Source: Streptomyces niger
GTDB taxonomy: Bacteria; Actinomycetota; Actinomycetes; Streptomycetales; Streptomycetaceae
Direction: 5' to 3'
DNA length: 64,000 bases
Assembly (NCBI RefSeq): GCF_000718305.1
Contig: NZ_JOFQ01000015.1
Span: 62,001 to 126,000, forward strand
Within the stretch, counting starts at the first letter, position 1, and every line of letters starts with the position of its first letter. A program made the position numbers and the translations under genes. Below are positions 8,443 through 17,802 of the stretch, in pieces. The notes under the pieces were generated by a model, which searched no databases, was not told the origin of the DNA, and saw nothing but the letters and a program-made list of their open reading frames with translations.

Positions 8443-9791
8443 ATGGCAGGTCCGCTACACGGCAAGAGGGGGCACTGTTACTGCTCACCTCGGTGGAACT
8501 GGTGGTGTCTCTTGACGTGTCGATCGTCAACGTCGCGCTGCCCGCCATCGGGGCCGCGTTGGGCATGACCGTCGTCGGGCTGGCCTGGGTGGGCACCGCT
8601 TACCAGGTGACGTTCGGCGGCTTCCAGTTGGGTGCGGGCCGGCCCACGGACGTCCTGGGCAGAAGGCGGCTCTTCCAGGCGGGTCTTGTGGTCTTCACGG
8701 CCGGTTCGCTGCTCGCCGGGATGGCGGCCCGGCCGTGGCTACTGCTCGCTGCACGGGCTCTGCAGGGGGTGGGAGCGGCCATCCTCGTACCTGCCGAACT
8801 GTCGCTGCTCACCGCGATGTTCACGGAACCGGCCGCCTACCGCCGGGCGTTCGGCTGGTGGAGTGCGATGGGCGCTGTCGGCGCGGCCGGCGGTGTCGTA
8901 CTCGGTGGCCTGATCGTCGAGCTGCTCAGCTGGCCCTGGATCTTCCTGATCAATGTGCCGATCGGGATAGCGGGGCTCATGGCCGGTGGGCGGCTGCTGC
9001 CCGGCGACGACGCACGCTCCCCGGCCGCCGCACGAAGCCGGCTCGACCTGCCCGGCATCGTCACCGGAACCGGCGCCTTGCTGCTGCTGGTCTACGTCGT
9101 CACGGTCGCCGCCGAAAGACGTCTCGACGCTTTCGCCGGCCTGCTGGGCGGCCTCGCGGTGCTGCCGATCGCCATCGGGAACCTTCTGGTCTCACATTTT
9201 GCCGTTCCCCGGGCGCTGGCCCGGCTCGGACCCCGCACGGTACTGACCCTGGGCATGGGCTTCATGGCCCTCGGCCTGGCCCTGTTGAGCAGGATGCCGG
9301 TCGACGCGGATTTCGTCACCGACTACCTTCCCGGAGCGCTGCTCTTCGCCGTCGGTCTGCCTGCCGTCTTCGTCGGCTCGACCCTGCCCGCCGTCAAGGC
9401 GGTGGCCGAGCACGAGACATGCGTCGTCTCCGGCCTGGTCAACACCGCTCAGCGGATCGGTGCCGGGCTCGGAGTCGCTGTCCTGGCAGCGCTGGCGGAG
9501 CAGCATACGAACGCCTCCTCGGGCCCGGAAGCGGTATCGCTGCACGAGGGTTACCGCCTCACCTTCCTCGCCGCCGCGGCCATCGCCCTTGCGGGCCTGA
9601 TGGTCGGCCTGTGGCTCGTCCGCCGTGGACGGAACGCTGTTGGCGCCGGCCGACGGGGCAGCGGCGAAGACCGGGCCCGAGACCCCTTCCTCCGCCTCCG
9701 AGCACGTCTCGTAACGGGCGGGTGGTCAGAAGCATTTCTGCACGTGAGGCCCAACGGAAAAGAGGCAATGGCGAATAGAGTCCTGCTTTAG
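8443..9791 (+). pseudogene. DHA2-family MFS drug transporter, frameshifted and internally deleted
   Basis: The sequence matches 14-helix EmrB/QacA exporters: LDVSIVNVALPAIG in helix 1, then LGRRRLFQAGLVVFTAGSLL and ARALQGVGAAILVPAELSLL. Two defects are visible. First, the natural ATG at 8443 (MAGPLHGKRG) is in a different frame from the rest; adding one G to the five-G run at 8468-8472 would join it to LLLLTSVELVVSLDVSIVN. Second, near 9115-9125 the protein jumps from the helix-7 region (LLVYVVTVAAERR) straight to the helix-11 element LAVLPIAIG, so roughly 70 residues are missing compared with the family. As it stands, translation could only begin at the internal GTG 8493, inside helix 1. Probably non-functional; the G-run shift could also be a sequencing error. 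Confidence 0.7.
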
Positions 9792-9794
9792 ATT

Positions 9795-9806
9795 GCAACT
9801 ACAACG
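9795..9806 (+). promoter_or_regulatory. Candidate TetR site, copy 1
   Basis: GCAACTACAACG just before the TetR gene matches, at 10 of 12 positions, the reverse complement of 10463-10474 in front of the MmpL gene. A sequence shared by the two intergenic gaps is a reasonable candidate for autoregulation and MmpL control by this TetR (inference). Confidence 0.3.
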
Positions 9807-9823
9807 ACTGGCGGTGACGCCTC

Positions 9824-10453
9824 ATGGCAGTACAGCAGGGAGCCCGGAAGCGGCAGGCGAAGGAAACCAGGAACCGGATGCTCGAAGGGGCACTTCGGCT
9901 CTTCATCGCCCACGGGTACGAGGGCACCACAATCGAGGCCATTGCCCGCGAGGCGGGGGTCGCGATCCAGACCGTCTACTTCAAATTCGGCAACAAGCAG
10001 ACGATCCTCAAAGAACTCGTGGACGTTCGCGTCGCCGGCGACGACGAGCCCATCCCCACACTGGAGCGCCAGTGGGCTCGCGAGGCAATGGGCGCAGCGG
10101 ATGTGTCCACACAGCTGCGTCACCAGGTCGAGGGCGCACGGGAGATTTACGCGCGGGTCGGGGGCCTGCTGGAGGTGCTGCGCAACGCGGCCTTGTCGAA
10201 CGAGGAGATCGCCACGCTGTGGGAGCGCAACAAACAACAGCGTTTCGAGGTGCAACTGCACTTCATCAAAGCCTTCGCAGAAAAGCAGCCCCTGCCTTCC
10301 GGGCTCACCCCCGAGCGGGCCGCCGACATCAGCTACGGCCTGCTCGGCCCTGAGCTGTACAACCTGCTGGTTTCCGAGCGTGGCTGGACTCCTCAAGAAT
10401 GGGCGGACTGGGTGCATTCAGGCCTGTGCCACCACTTGCAGTGTGAGGGGTAA
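9824..10453 (+). CDS. TetR/AcrR-family transcriptional regulator
   Basis: This 209-residue protein has an N-terminal helix-turn-helix at about residues 15-60: RNRMLEGALRLFIAHGYEGT, then IEAIAREAGVAIQTVYFKFGNKQTIL, a textbook TetR DNA-binding domain. The helical C-terminal half (70-205) would bind an effector. It lies between a broken MFS exporter and an MmpL exporter in the same orientation, so it most likely represses one or both. The ATG start is about 30 bases after the MFS stop. The ligand is unknown. Confidence 0.85.
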   Translation: MAVQQGARKRQAKETRNRMLEGALRLFIAHGYEGTTIEAIAREAGVAIQTVYFKFGNKQTILKELVDVRVAGDDEPIPTLERQWAREAMGAADVSTQLRHQVEGAREIYARVGGLLEVLRNAALSNEEIATLWERNKQQRFEVQLHFIKAFAEKQPLPSGLTPERAADISYGLLGPELYNLLVSERGWTPQEWADWVHSGLCHHLQCEG

Positions 10454-10462
10454 GACCGTCCA

Positions 10463-10474
10463 CATTGCAGTTGC
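10463..10474 (-). promoter_or_regulatory. Candidate TetR site, copy 2
   Basis: The reverse complement GCAACTGCAATG resembles copy 1 at 9795-9806. It lies in the 86-base gap between the TetR stop and the MmpL start, where an operator controlling MmpL would be expected. Confidence 0.3.
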
Positions 10475-10539
10475 GAACGCGGTCGGGCCGGCCTGCGGTC
10501 ACGAAACGCACGCCACCGGATGCACTGAGTGGAGCAGCC

Positions 10540-12813
10540 ATGACGATTTCGGCGCACCCGCGCTCACACCCCTCCGAGGAAGAGCCGTCGCCACCGCCCG
10601 CGTCAGGCCGCCTGGCAGCGGTCGCGCGCCTGTTGGCGCGTCGCAGAGTGCCCGTCTTCCTGCTGGTCGCGGCGGTGACCGTGGCCGCGGCCGGGTTCGG
10701 TTCGAGCGTGGTCGAACACCTGCGCAACGGTGGCTACACCCCGGAGAAGTCCGAGTCCGCCCGGGCCGACCGAATACTGGCCGACCGCTTCGACGCCGGC
10801 GCGCCCAACATGGTGCTGCTGGTCTCCGCGAGGTTACCGGTGGGCTACGCCTCGGTCGCCGAGGCCGGGGGCGCCCTCACGCGGGATGCTGCCTCGCGCC
10901 CCGGTGTGGTCTTCGCGCAGTCGTTCTGGACCACACACGACCCGTCGCTGCGTTCCGAGAACGGCCGTAAGGCACTGGTGCTGGTCAAACTCGCCGGAGA
11001 CGAGGACCGCGCCACCCGTACGGCAAAGGAACTGGTCCCCGAACTGACCGGGGAGCGCGGGCCGATCGAGGTCACCGTCACCGGGCAGGCTCCGGTCAAC
11101 CATCTGCTGGAGAAGCAGAGCGACGAGGACCTCACCCGCGCGGAGCTCCTGGCGGCCCCGCTGACCCTGCTCATCCTGCTGGCCGCCTTCGGCTCCCTCG
11201 TCGCCGCCTCCCTCCCCATGCTCGTGGGCGTGGTGTCCGTGGTGGGAACGCTCGCGGTGCTGCGCCTGCTGGCAGGGTTCACCGACGTGTCGCTGTTCGC
11301 GATGAACGTCACCACCGCGCTCGGCTTCGGACTGGCCGTCGACTACAGCCTCTTCATCGTCACCCGCTACCGCGAAGAGCTGGCGCGGGGGCGCGAGGTG
11401 CGGGAGGCCATCGCCGAGAGTCTGCGCACCGCGGGGCGTACGGTGCTCTTCTCCGCGCTCACCGTCGCCCTGTCCCTCGCCGCACTGCTGGTCTTTCCCG
11501 TCTACTTCCTGCAGTCCCTCGCGTACGCCGGTATCGCGGTGGTCGTCCTGGCGGCCCTGACCTCCCTGCTCATCCTGCCCGCGATACTCGCCCTCATCGG
11601 CCGGCGCATCGACCGACTCGATGTGTTCGCGCCACTGCGACGCCGCTTCGCCGGCTCCGGTCCCGGCTCGGCCAAGGCGAGCGTGTGGCACCGGCTGGTG
11701 ACCGGGGTGATGCGCCGTCCCGTGCTGGCCGGCACAGGCGTGGCCGCTCTTCTCGTACTGCTGGCACTGCCCTTCGGACATGCGCGTTTCGGCCTCACCG
11801 ACGACCGGATCCTGCCGCGCGGCAGCAGTGCCCAGCTCGCGGCCGAATCCGTCCGCAGCGAATTCGACCGGGCTGCCACCTCACCGGTGACCGTGGTCAT
11901 GCCCGGTCTCGACCCCCGTGCGGAGCAGCGGGAACTGACCGACTACGCGCGCACGCTCTCCCAACTGCCCCACACCGTACGGGTGGACAGCGCGGCGGGC
12001 ACCTGGGCCGAGGGCGAGCGCACGGCGGCGCCGGGCGCGGCCTCGGCCGCCTACGCCGCCCGTGACGACGACCGCGGCACCGGGCTGTCGGTGATCTCCG
12101 ATGCGGGTGCCAACTCGGCCCAGGGCGAGGACCACGTCCGTGCCGTACGCCAGATCCCGGCCCCCTCCCCCGCTCTCGTGGGCGGTGAGGCCGCCTCCCT
12201 GGTGGACACCAAGGCCACCCTGGGGGACCGTCTGCCCTGGGCGGCCGCAGTGATCGCCGTGAGCATGTTCGCCCTGCTCTTCCTCTTCACCGGCAGTGTG
12301 GTGGTGCCGCTCAAAGCACTGGTGATCAACCTGCTCAGCCTGACTGCCTCGTTCGGCGCGATGGTCCACGTCTTCCAGGACGGTCATCTCAAGTGGCTGG
12401 TCGGCGACTTCGTCCACACCGGGCAGCTCGAGGTCACCGTCCCCATCCTGATGTTCTGCGTGGCCTTCGGGCTGTCCATGGACTACACCGTCTTCCTTCT
12501 CTCCCGCATCCGTGAGAAGTACCTGGTCACCTCCGACAACACCCGCGCGGTGGTCTTCGGCATCGACCACACCGGCCGGCTCATCACCGCCGCCGCCCTC
12601 GTCGTCGCCACCGTCCTGGCCGCACTCGCCACCTCGCAGCTCAGCCTGCTGAAACTGCTGGGCGCAGGTCTCGCACTGGCCGTCCTCGTCGACGCCACCC
12701 TCGTACGCGGCCTGCTCGTCCCGGCCACCATGCGACTCCTGGGACACGCCAACTGGTGGGCCCCACGCCCCCTCCGAAAGCTGCACGACAGGACCGGCCT
12801 CCACGACGCCTGA
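10540..12813 (+). CDS. MmpL/RND-family membrane transporter
   Basis: This 757-residue protein has two repeated halves, each with one helix, a large outside loop and a five-helix bundle. It starts with a cytoplasmic N-tail and helix 1 at about residues 38-58. Each half has the MMPL hallmark in its bundle: FGLAVDYSLFIVTRYREE near residue 285 and FGLSMDYTVFLLSRIREKY near residue 650. The paired Asp-Tyr residues are the proton-relay site of this family. Actinobacterial MmpL proteins export lipids, pigments or polyketides, or confer drug tolerance. The ATG has GGAG five to six bases upstream. It probably forms a transcription unit with, or is regulated by, the preceding TetR gene. A strong hairpin follows. 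Confidence 0.88.
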   Translation: MTISAHPRSHPSEEEPSPPPASGRLAAVARLLARRRVPVFLLVAAVTVAAAGFGSSVVEHLRNGGYTPEKSESARADRILADRFDAGAPNMVLLVSARLPVGYASVAEAGGALTRDAASRPGVVFAQSFWTTHDPSLRSENGRKALVLVKLAGDEDRATRTAKELVPELTGERGPIEVTVTGQAPVNHLLEKQSDEDLTRAELLAAPLTLLILLAAFGSLVAASLPMLVGVVSVVGTLAVLRLLAGFTDVSLFAMNVTTALGFGLAVDYSLFIVTRYREELARGREVREAIAESLRTAGRTVLFSALTVALSLAALLVFPVYFLQSLAYAGIAVVVLAALTSLLILPAILALIGRRIDRLDVFAPLRRRFAGSGPGSAKASVWHRLVTGVMRRPVLAGTGVAALLVLLALPFGHARFGLTDDRILPRGSSAQLAAESVRSEFDRAATSPVTVVMPGLDPRAEQRELTDYARTLSQLPHTVRVDSAAGTWAEGERTAAPGAASAAYAARDDDRGTGLSVISDAGANSAQGEDHVRAVRQIPAPSPALVGGEAASLVDTKATLGDRLPWAAAVIAVSMFALLFLFTGSVVVPLKALVINLLSLTASFGAMVHVFQDGHLKWLVGDFVHTGQLEVTVPILMFCVAFGLSMDYTVFLLSRIREKYLVTSDNTRAVVFGIDHTGRLITAAALVVATVLAALATSQLSLLKLLGAGLALAVLVDATLVRGLLVPATMRLLGHANWWAPRPLRKLHDRTGLHDA

Positions 12814-12841
12814 CACACAGCCGCACCTGCCACGCGTACGT

Positions 12842-12887
12842 ATGCCCCGTGCTCGCGGGCCGCCCCCGGCTCACGAGCACGGGGCAT
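12842..12887. terminator. Rho-independent-type terminator after MmpL
   Basis: ATGCCCCGTGCTCG (12842-12855) pairs perfectly with CGAGCACGGGGCAT (12874-12887). This gives a 14-bp stem with an 18-base loop 28 bases after the MmpL stop and before the convergent deacetylase. Confidence 0.85.
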
Positions 12888-12992
12888 GCACACGCTCCCG
12901 GGAAGTGCTCGCGGCGCGCAACATTTCCCATGTCTGACTTGAGCTGCTCACCACTCCGCCGATTCTTCAGGCGGCCTCCCTTCCCCCGGTGG

Positions 12993-13955
12993 TCACAACT
13001 CCGGCCGTGGGTGGTGCTCGAGCCAGTGCTCGGCAATAGCGCCCCGAGTGACCACCCACACCCCGTCCTTGGCGGTGATGTAGTCGAGGAAGCGGCGCAG
13101 GGCGGGAAGCCGGCCAGGGCGTCCGACCATCCGGCAGTGCAGTCCGATGCTCATCATCTTCGGGCGGGCCAGCCCATTCGGATCGCCCTCGTCGTAGAGC
13201 GTGTCGAACTGATCGCGGAGGTACCGGTAGAACGGTTCGGCGTCGCTGTAGCCCTGGGGCAGGCCGAAACGCATGTCGTTGCAGTCGAGCGTGTAGGGCA
13301 CCACGAGATGTGGTTTTTTGTCGCCGTCGGAGTTCTTCACCAGCATCCAGAACGGCAGGTCGTCACCGTAATAGTCGGAGTCGTAGAGCAGCCGTCCGTC
13401 ATCGACGACGAGGCGGCGGGTATTCGGCGAATCCCGTCCCGTGTACCAGCCCAGCGGCCGCCTGCCGGTAAGCCTCTCGATGATGTCGAGTGCCTGCTGC
13501 ATGTGGGCCCGTTCGATCTCCTCGGGCACCTCCTGGTAGTGGATCCACTTGAGTCCGTGGCAGACGATGTCGTGGCCACGGTCGAGGAAGGCTTCGGTGA
13601 CGTCTGGAGCGCGTTCGAGGGCCGTGGCGACTCCGAACACGGTGAGAGGCAGGTTGAACCGGTCGAATTCCCGCAGGATTCGCCAGACCCCTTGACGCGA
13701 GCCGTACTCGTATACCCCGTCCATCGACATGTGCCGCTCGGGGTAGGGGCTGGGATTGAACATCTCGGACAGGAACGTCTCGGCCGTCGGATCGCCGTGG
13801 AGCACATTGTTCTCCCCGCCCTCTTCGTAGTTGAGGACGAACTGCACGGCGATGCGCGCTCCCCCGGGCCATTTCGGGTCATACCCGTCCTGCCCGTAAC
13901 CGACAAGGTCGCGGGGGTAGTCAGCGGTGCTGTCATAGAACGGCGATTGCGACAT
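12993..13955 (-). CDS. puuE: PuuE-like allantoinase / polysaccharide-deacetylase-fold protein
   Basis: This 320-residue protein has the NodB fold, in the cofactor-independent allantoinase (PuuE, 'putative urate catabolism protein') branch. Diagnostic stretches are DLVGYGQDGYDPKWPGGARI at the N-terminus, VQFVLNYEEGGENNVLHGD, the GHDIVCHGLKWIHYQ core and MMSIGLHCRMVGRPGR near the C-terminus. In ureide breakdown it hydrolyses allantoin to allantoate. The ATG at 13955 is preceded by AAGGA with five bases spacing and gives the usual family length; the open frame continues upstream without homology. No other purine-catabolism gene is nearby. It lies next to insertion-sequence debris, so the locus may be rearranged. 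Confidence 0.8.
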   Translation of the reverse strand: MSQSPFYDSTADYPRDLVGYGQDGYDPKWPGGARIAVQFVLNYEEGGENNVLHGDPTAETFLSEMFNPSPYPERHMSMDGVYEYGSRQGVWRILREFDRFNLPLTVFGVATALERAPDVTEAFLDRGHDIVCHGLKWIHYQEVPEEIERAHMQQALDIIERLTGRRPLGWYTGRDSPNTRRLVVDDGRLLYDSDYYGDDLPFWMLVKNSDGDKKPHLVVPYTLDCNDMRFGLPQGYSDAEPFYRYLRDQFDTLYDEGDPNGLARPKMMSIGLHCRMVGRPGRLPALRRFLDYITAKDGVWVVTRGAIAEHWLEHHPRPEL

Positions 13956-14063
13956 CAGGATCCTTTCACGAGCGTGCACCGATCGACAGAAAACAGGTCG
14001 GTGACTGAAGGAGCGTTCGGGGGCCCTCAGCGACATGGGTTACTTCGGCGACCACCTCCAGGC

Positions 14064-14396
14064 CTATGAGGGCCGGACGTTGGCGACGCCGGTGGTGAGT
14101 CGAGATGCTGCCGGTCGACCGCCGGTGGCACTGTGGGGTCGACGCCAGTTGTAGCGGATGTTCCACCCGTCGAGGGCGGCTATGCGTTCGTCCTCGCAGT
14201 TGTACGTGCGGGCGTGGAGGAGCCCCTCGGCCATGATCCGCGGTTGACGCTCGACCTTGCCGTTGCGGCGTGGGGTGCAGGGCTTGGTGTGTTGTTTTCG
14301 GGTCTTGGCTCCGACGATGCTGGCGAAGCCGCCGGACCTGCAGCAAGCGCCGTTGTCAGTGCCGCGGTGGATGTGAGTGATGCCGTGCGCGGCGAA
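14064..14396 (-). pseudogene. IS481-family transposase, C-terminal remnant
   Basis: The minus strand encodes the last 110 residues of an IS481-type DDE transposase. FAAHGITHIHRGTDNGACCR contains the second catalytic Asp in TDNG. RRNGKVERQ matches the family's QTNGKIER with the Glu, and DGWNIRYNWRRPHSATGG and RPAASR form the usual C-terminus. The N-terminal half with the helix-turn-helix and first Asp is not seen, and several residues deviate from consensus. No terminal inverted repeats were identified. This is a decayed fragment. Confidence 0.75.
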
Positions 14397-15023
14397 GCAG
14401 CCCTTGGTCCCGCTGCGAAACCGCCCAACTCGGAGCATGCGGGCCGCGGGCGCTTCCTGTCCAGCAGCGCCCCGCATCACCGGTCCGCCACGCCGCTGAG
14501 CGCGACCGACGGCCCCGTAGTGATCCTCCGACAGTTTTCCGGACATGTGTCAGATGGCACGACGGAAGTACTCCGGCCAACCTCCGCCCCCGGGTCACCA
14601 GCGACGCACTGACAAGAACTGGAACGGGAGTGGTCCCCCTCCACCGCACGTGCGCGCAGATCCATTCGTTGCCGCAGAACAGAGGAGGCTGAGTCGGCCG
14701 AACTTCCCCTCTACGGTCCCACCGAAGCGGCCGGCCAACGGAGGAAGCTCAGCCGGACCTGGCGTCGCGGGTTGCCCCCGTTCGTGTCCGCCAGCCTCCG
14801 CTGAAGCAACTCTGTCCCTATCCCCTCGGCGCAGAGGGCCCAAGGTGCGGCCGCGGCTGGCGCGGCCGGTCGACGGCGGGGCTCCCAGCCAGCCAGTACT
14901 CACTCAGAGGTCGCGCGGGTAGGCACGGGGCGCCGATGCGGAGAAGGCAAGCACGGGGTTCCGGTGATCACGGGGTTGTGACGCCACGTGATCATAGATG
15001 TGAGTGTTGTTGTGGGTACCTCC
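14397..15023. other. Gene-poor region with remnants
   Basis: Apart from the UPF0047 stub at 14745-14794, nothing recognisable was found in these 630 bases. The open frames are Arg/Pro-rich shadows. The region separates IS481 debris from the AraC gene and looks like scarred accessory DNA. Confidence 0.5.
14745..14794 (-). pseudogene. 3' stub of a UPF0047/YjbQ gene
   Basis: The minus strand reads ADTNGGNPRRQVRLSFL, almost the same as the C-terminus of the intact YjbQ-family gene at 18040-18471 (VDTNGDNPRRQVRLSFLG). At the DNA level, 39 of 45 aligned bases match. The rest of the gene is absent upstream. It is a truncated paralogous copy 3.3 kb from the intact one. Confidence 0.7.
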
Positions 15024-15869
15024 TCACTCGGTGGCCACCGTCGCCTGCCACGCGCCCGGGCGTTTGCCTGTGGCCTTGTGGAAGAACACCGAGAAGTTGG
15101 ATGCGTCGGGGAAGCCGAGTATGTCGGCGCAGCGGGCGGCGGTGAGGCGGTCGTGTGCGAGGAGCCGCTTCGCTTCCAGAGTGATCCGTTCGACGATGTA
15201 CGCCTTCGCGGTGCGGCCGGTGGCCTGTTGCACCGCTCGTGAGAGGGTGCGAGGCGCGTAACCCAGGGTGCGGGCGTAGTAGCCGGCGTCGTGGTGTTGC
15301 CGGAAGTGTGCTTCGACGCTGGAGCGGAACAACCGGAACGCCGGATGAGTGAGCCGTGCTTCGGCGTGCGGTGGGTGCAGCCGGGTGATGAGCGCGGAGA
15401 GCAGGATTTCGGGCAGCTCCGTCGAGGAGTCACTGGGTGGGGCGGATGCTTCGAGGAGGAGATGGCTGCGCGCCGCGTCGGCGAAGGGCCAGTCGGCGTC
15501 GGGGATGCTCCAGTGCGCGGCCGGGTCCGGGGAGGCGACGAGTTCTCGGGTGGCGTGGGTGACCGGCGCGGTCGGCACGAACAGCACGAGGTGCCCTGCC
15601 ACGTCGGCGATGTCGTCCCACCGGTGCACCGCGCCGGGTGGGATCCACACCGCGGATCGATCTCGGAGCGGGTGGCGGTGGAAATCGACGGTGACTGAGC
15701 CGGGTCCGGTGTCGATGACGGCAAGGACGTGGAAGTCGGCGCGCTGCGTGCCGCCGTCGTTCAGCTCGCGAAGGCGGCCGAACGTCATCGTCTCGACCGC
15801 GGCGGCGCGGCGTGCCGCGGGCTGGTAGGTCATTTGCCGGATCACGCTCACGTGTCCAGTTTCCACCAT
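15024..15869 (-). CDS. AraC-family transcriptional regulator
   Basis: This regulator has 281 residues if it starts at the ATG at 15869; a GTG at 15851 and an ATG at 15833 are also possible, and none has a clear ribosome site. The N-terminal half is a cupin sensor domain (FHRHPLRDRSAVWIPPGAVH, then HLVLFVPTAPV). The C-terminal 100 residues are the double helix-turn-helix, with YYARTLGYAPRTLSRAVQQA, and AARCADILGFPDASNFSVFF followed by HKATGKRPGAW. It is divergently arranged with the alpha/beta hydrolase gene at 15963, about 95 bases apart, which is the usual arrangement of an activator and its target. Confidence 0.85.
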   Translation of the reverse strand: MVETGHVSVIRQMTYQPAARRAAAVETMTFGRLRELNDGGTQRADFHVLAVIDTGPGSVTVDFHRHPLRDRSAVWIPPGAVHRWDDIADVAGHLVLFVPTAPVTHATRELVASPDPAAHWSIPDADWPFADAARSHLLLEASAPPSDSSTELPEILLSALITRLHPPHAEARLTHPAFRLFRSSVEAHFRQHHDAGYYARTLGYAPRTLSRAVQQATGRTAKAYIVERITLEAKRLLAHDRLTAARCADILGFPDASNFSVFFHKATGKRPGAWQATVATE

Positions 15870-15962
15870 CGGGCGACCAGTCTCGCCGATGCCCCGTCCG
15901 GGTGCGGAAGTTTCAATGAATACACAGGGCAGCCGCCCAGAGCACCGACCGGAAGAGCCACC

Positions 15963-16739
15963 GTGAACACGACGCAGCAGACGCTTCTGCCCACTTACGA
16001 CCATCGGCCGGGGACCGGACCGACCCTGGTGTTCCTGCACTATTGGGGCGGTTCCGCCCGCACCTGGGACCTCGTCGTCGACCGCCTGGCGGGCCGTGAC
16101 GTGCTCACGGTCGACTTTCGCGGATGGAGCCGGTCGAGCGCTCTGCCCGGTCCCTACACGCTCGGTCGGCTCGCCGACGACACGCTCGCCGTGCTCGCGG
16201 ATGCGGGGGTCACCGACTACGTCCTGGTGGGGCATTCGATGGGGGGCAAGGTCGCACAGCTGGTCGCGGCCACCCGGCCCGCCGGCCTGCGCGGCATCGT
16301 CCTCGTCGGTTCCGGCCCGGCGAAGCCCGCCGCACAGGTCACTCCCGAGTACCAGGAAGCCCTGTCGCACGCCTACGACTCCGCCGAGTCCGTGGCCGAG
16401 GCACGGGATCACGTCCTCACCGCGACCGAGCTGCCCGCGCCGGTCAAGGCGCAGATCGTGACCGATTCGCGGACCGTTACCGACGCCGCCCGCACCGAGT
16501 GGCCGCTGCACGGCATCGCGCAGGACATCACCGAGCACACGCGCATGGTCAGTGTGCCCGCTCTCGTCGTCGCCGGAGAACACGACCAGGTGGAACCCGT
16601 CGGCGTGCTCCGCGACAACCTGGTGCCCTACCTCTCCCACGCCGACTTCGTGGTGGTCCCCCGCACCGGTCACCTGATCCCGCTGGAAGCCCCGGCCGCC
16701 CTCGTCGACGCCATCACCGCATTCGCGCCGGCCGCCTGA
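15963..16739 (+). CDS. Alpha/beta-fold hydrolase
   Basis: This is a 258-residue single-domain alpha/beta hydrolase. Visible elements are the oxyanion region LVFLHYWGGSARTW, the nucleophile elbow VGHSMGGK (Ser near residue 97), the acid in VAGEHDQVEP, and the catalytic His in RTGHLIPLEAP. Family members hydrolyse esters, epoxides, lactones or C-C bonds, and the substrate cannot be told from sequence. The GTG start has GGAAGAG upstream with suitable spacing. The divergent AraC gene probably controls it. Confidence 0.85.
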   Translation: MNTTQQTLLPTYDHRPGTGPTLVFLHYWGGSARTWDLVVDRLAGRDVLTVDFRGWSRSSALPGPYTLGRLADDTLAVLADAGVTDYVLVGHSMGGKVAQLVAATRPAGLRGIVLVGSGPAKPAAQVTPEYQEALSHAYDSAESVAEARDHVLTATELPAPVKAQIVTDSRTVTDAARTEWPLHGIAQDITEHTRMVSVPALVVAGEHDQVEPVGVLRDNLVPYLSHADFVVVPRTGHLIPLEAPAALVDAITAFAPAA

Positions 16740-16959
16740 CCGTCCCCGCGGCCCGACGACGGGCTGTGCTCCTGATCACCCGCCCACGGGGCCGGGTCTA
16801 CCGAGCGGGCGGGGTCAGCGCCCCGTGCCTGCCGATCGGGCTGCTCGGACGTCCCTTCGTCCACTCCGCGAGGGCGCGCGAGACCACCGAGCCGTTGGAG
16901 CCGGACCCCCTCATCAGGGGTGCGACCCGCCTGTCAGATCTCGGTGTCGGGGCCCGCAT

Positions 16960-17178
16960 CATGCCGAGCCGGGGCACACCGCCGGCTCCGTCTCTGTCCT
17001 CACCGACCACGGCGATCTGGTCGCCGGAGACCTCGTGGCCACCCCGTTCCTGGGCTTCGGCAAGCGACCCGCCAACCCGCCCTTCCACGACGACCGGCTC
17101 GGCAACCTCGCCGGCCTGCGCGAGATGCCGGCCCTGGCCCCCACCGAACTCGACCTGCTCGGCCACCACAATCCGTAA
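16960..17178 (+). pseudogene. MBL-fold hydrolase, C-terminal remnant
   Basis: This frame encodes about 72 residues matching the C-terminal part of a metallo-beta-lactamase-fold hydrolase. EPGHTAGSVSVLTDHGDLVA contains the metal-ligand His of the PGHTxGS motif, and GDLVATPFLGFG the next Asp ligand; it ends LDLLGHHNP and a stop. The N-terminal HxHxDH region is missing, so it cannot be active. The end abuts the IS5-type transposase remnant, which suggests the gene was broken by that element. Confidence 0.6.
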
Positions 17179-17802
17179 CCGTCGCAACGAGTGGATTCGT
17201 CTCGGAGTCCTCGCTCGATTGAAGCAGATCGCGCTGGAGTCCTACGACCGAATCGTTGGTCCGGTTCTCGACCAGATCGCCGTCGATGGATCGATCACCA
17301 AAGCCCCGGCGGCGGCGAGACGGCCGGACGTTCCCCGGTCGACCGCGGCAAGCAAGCCATCAAACGCTCCGGCATGACAGACGGTCACGGCATCTCACTG
17401 GGCCATGTCCTGGCTGGGGCCAACCGCCACGACTCACCATCGCTCGCCCCGCCCCTGGACCGCCTCGACGAACTTGGGTCGTTACCCGACGACATCACCA
17501 TCCGTCTGGACGCCGGCTACTACTCCGCCACAACCCGCACCCTGCTCGACGGCCGCAACTTGCGCGGCCGGATTGCATGCGAAGGAGAGAAAGGACCGAT
17601 TCAGGCAAGTCGACGGTGGCACGTGGAGCGCACCCACGCCCGGCAAAACGCCTTCCACCGCCTCGCCCGATCCTGCGAGCGTCGACTCACCGTGATTGAC
17701 GGCTCCTTCGACCTCGCCGACGCCGTCATCACCGTACGTGGCCTGATCCGCCAAGCATGGAGGACCCACCGCTGGAAGGCACGCCCTCACCTGCGCCCAT
17801 GA
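17172..17802 (+). pseudogene. IS5-family transposase, truncated and frameshifted
   Basis: Two frames together give an IS5-type (DDE) transposase. The first reads RRNEWIRLGVLARLKQIALE and LDQIAVDGSITKAP, the second GGGETAGRSPVDRGKQAIKR, LDAGYYSATTRTLLDGRNLR and RRWHVERTHARQNAFHRLAR. The switch is at about 17302-17308, where one C appears to be missing from the GCCCCGG run. The catalytic Asp of VDGSITK, the Asp of LDAGY and the Glu of VERTH remain, but the N-terminal 60 or so residues are absent and the frame is broken. No flanking inverted repeats were identified. Confidence 0.75.

Noticed and set aside
15024..16673. Extended 549-residue reading of the AraC gene
   Set aside because: The upstream part is antisense to the alpha/beta hydrolase and has no homology; the AraC protein begins near 15869.
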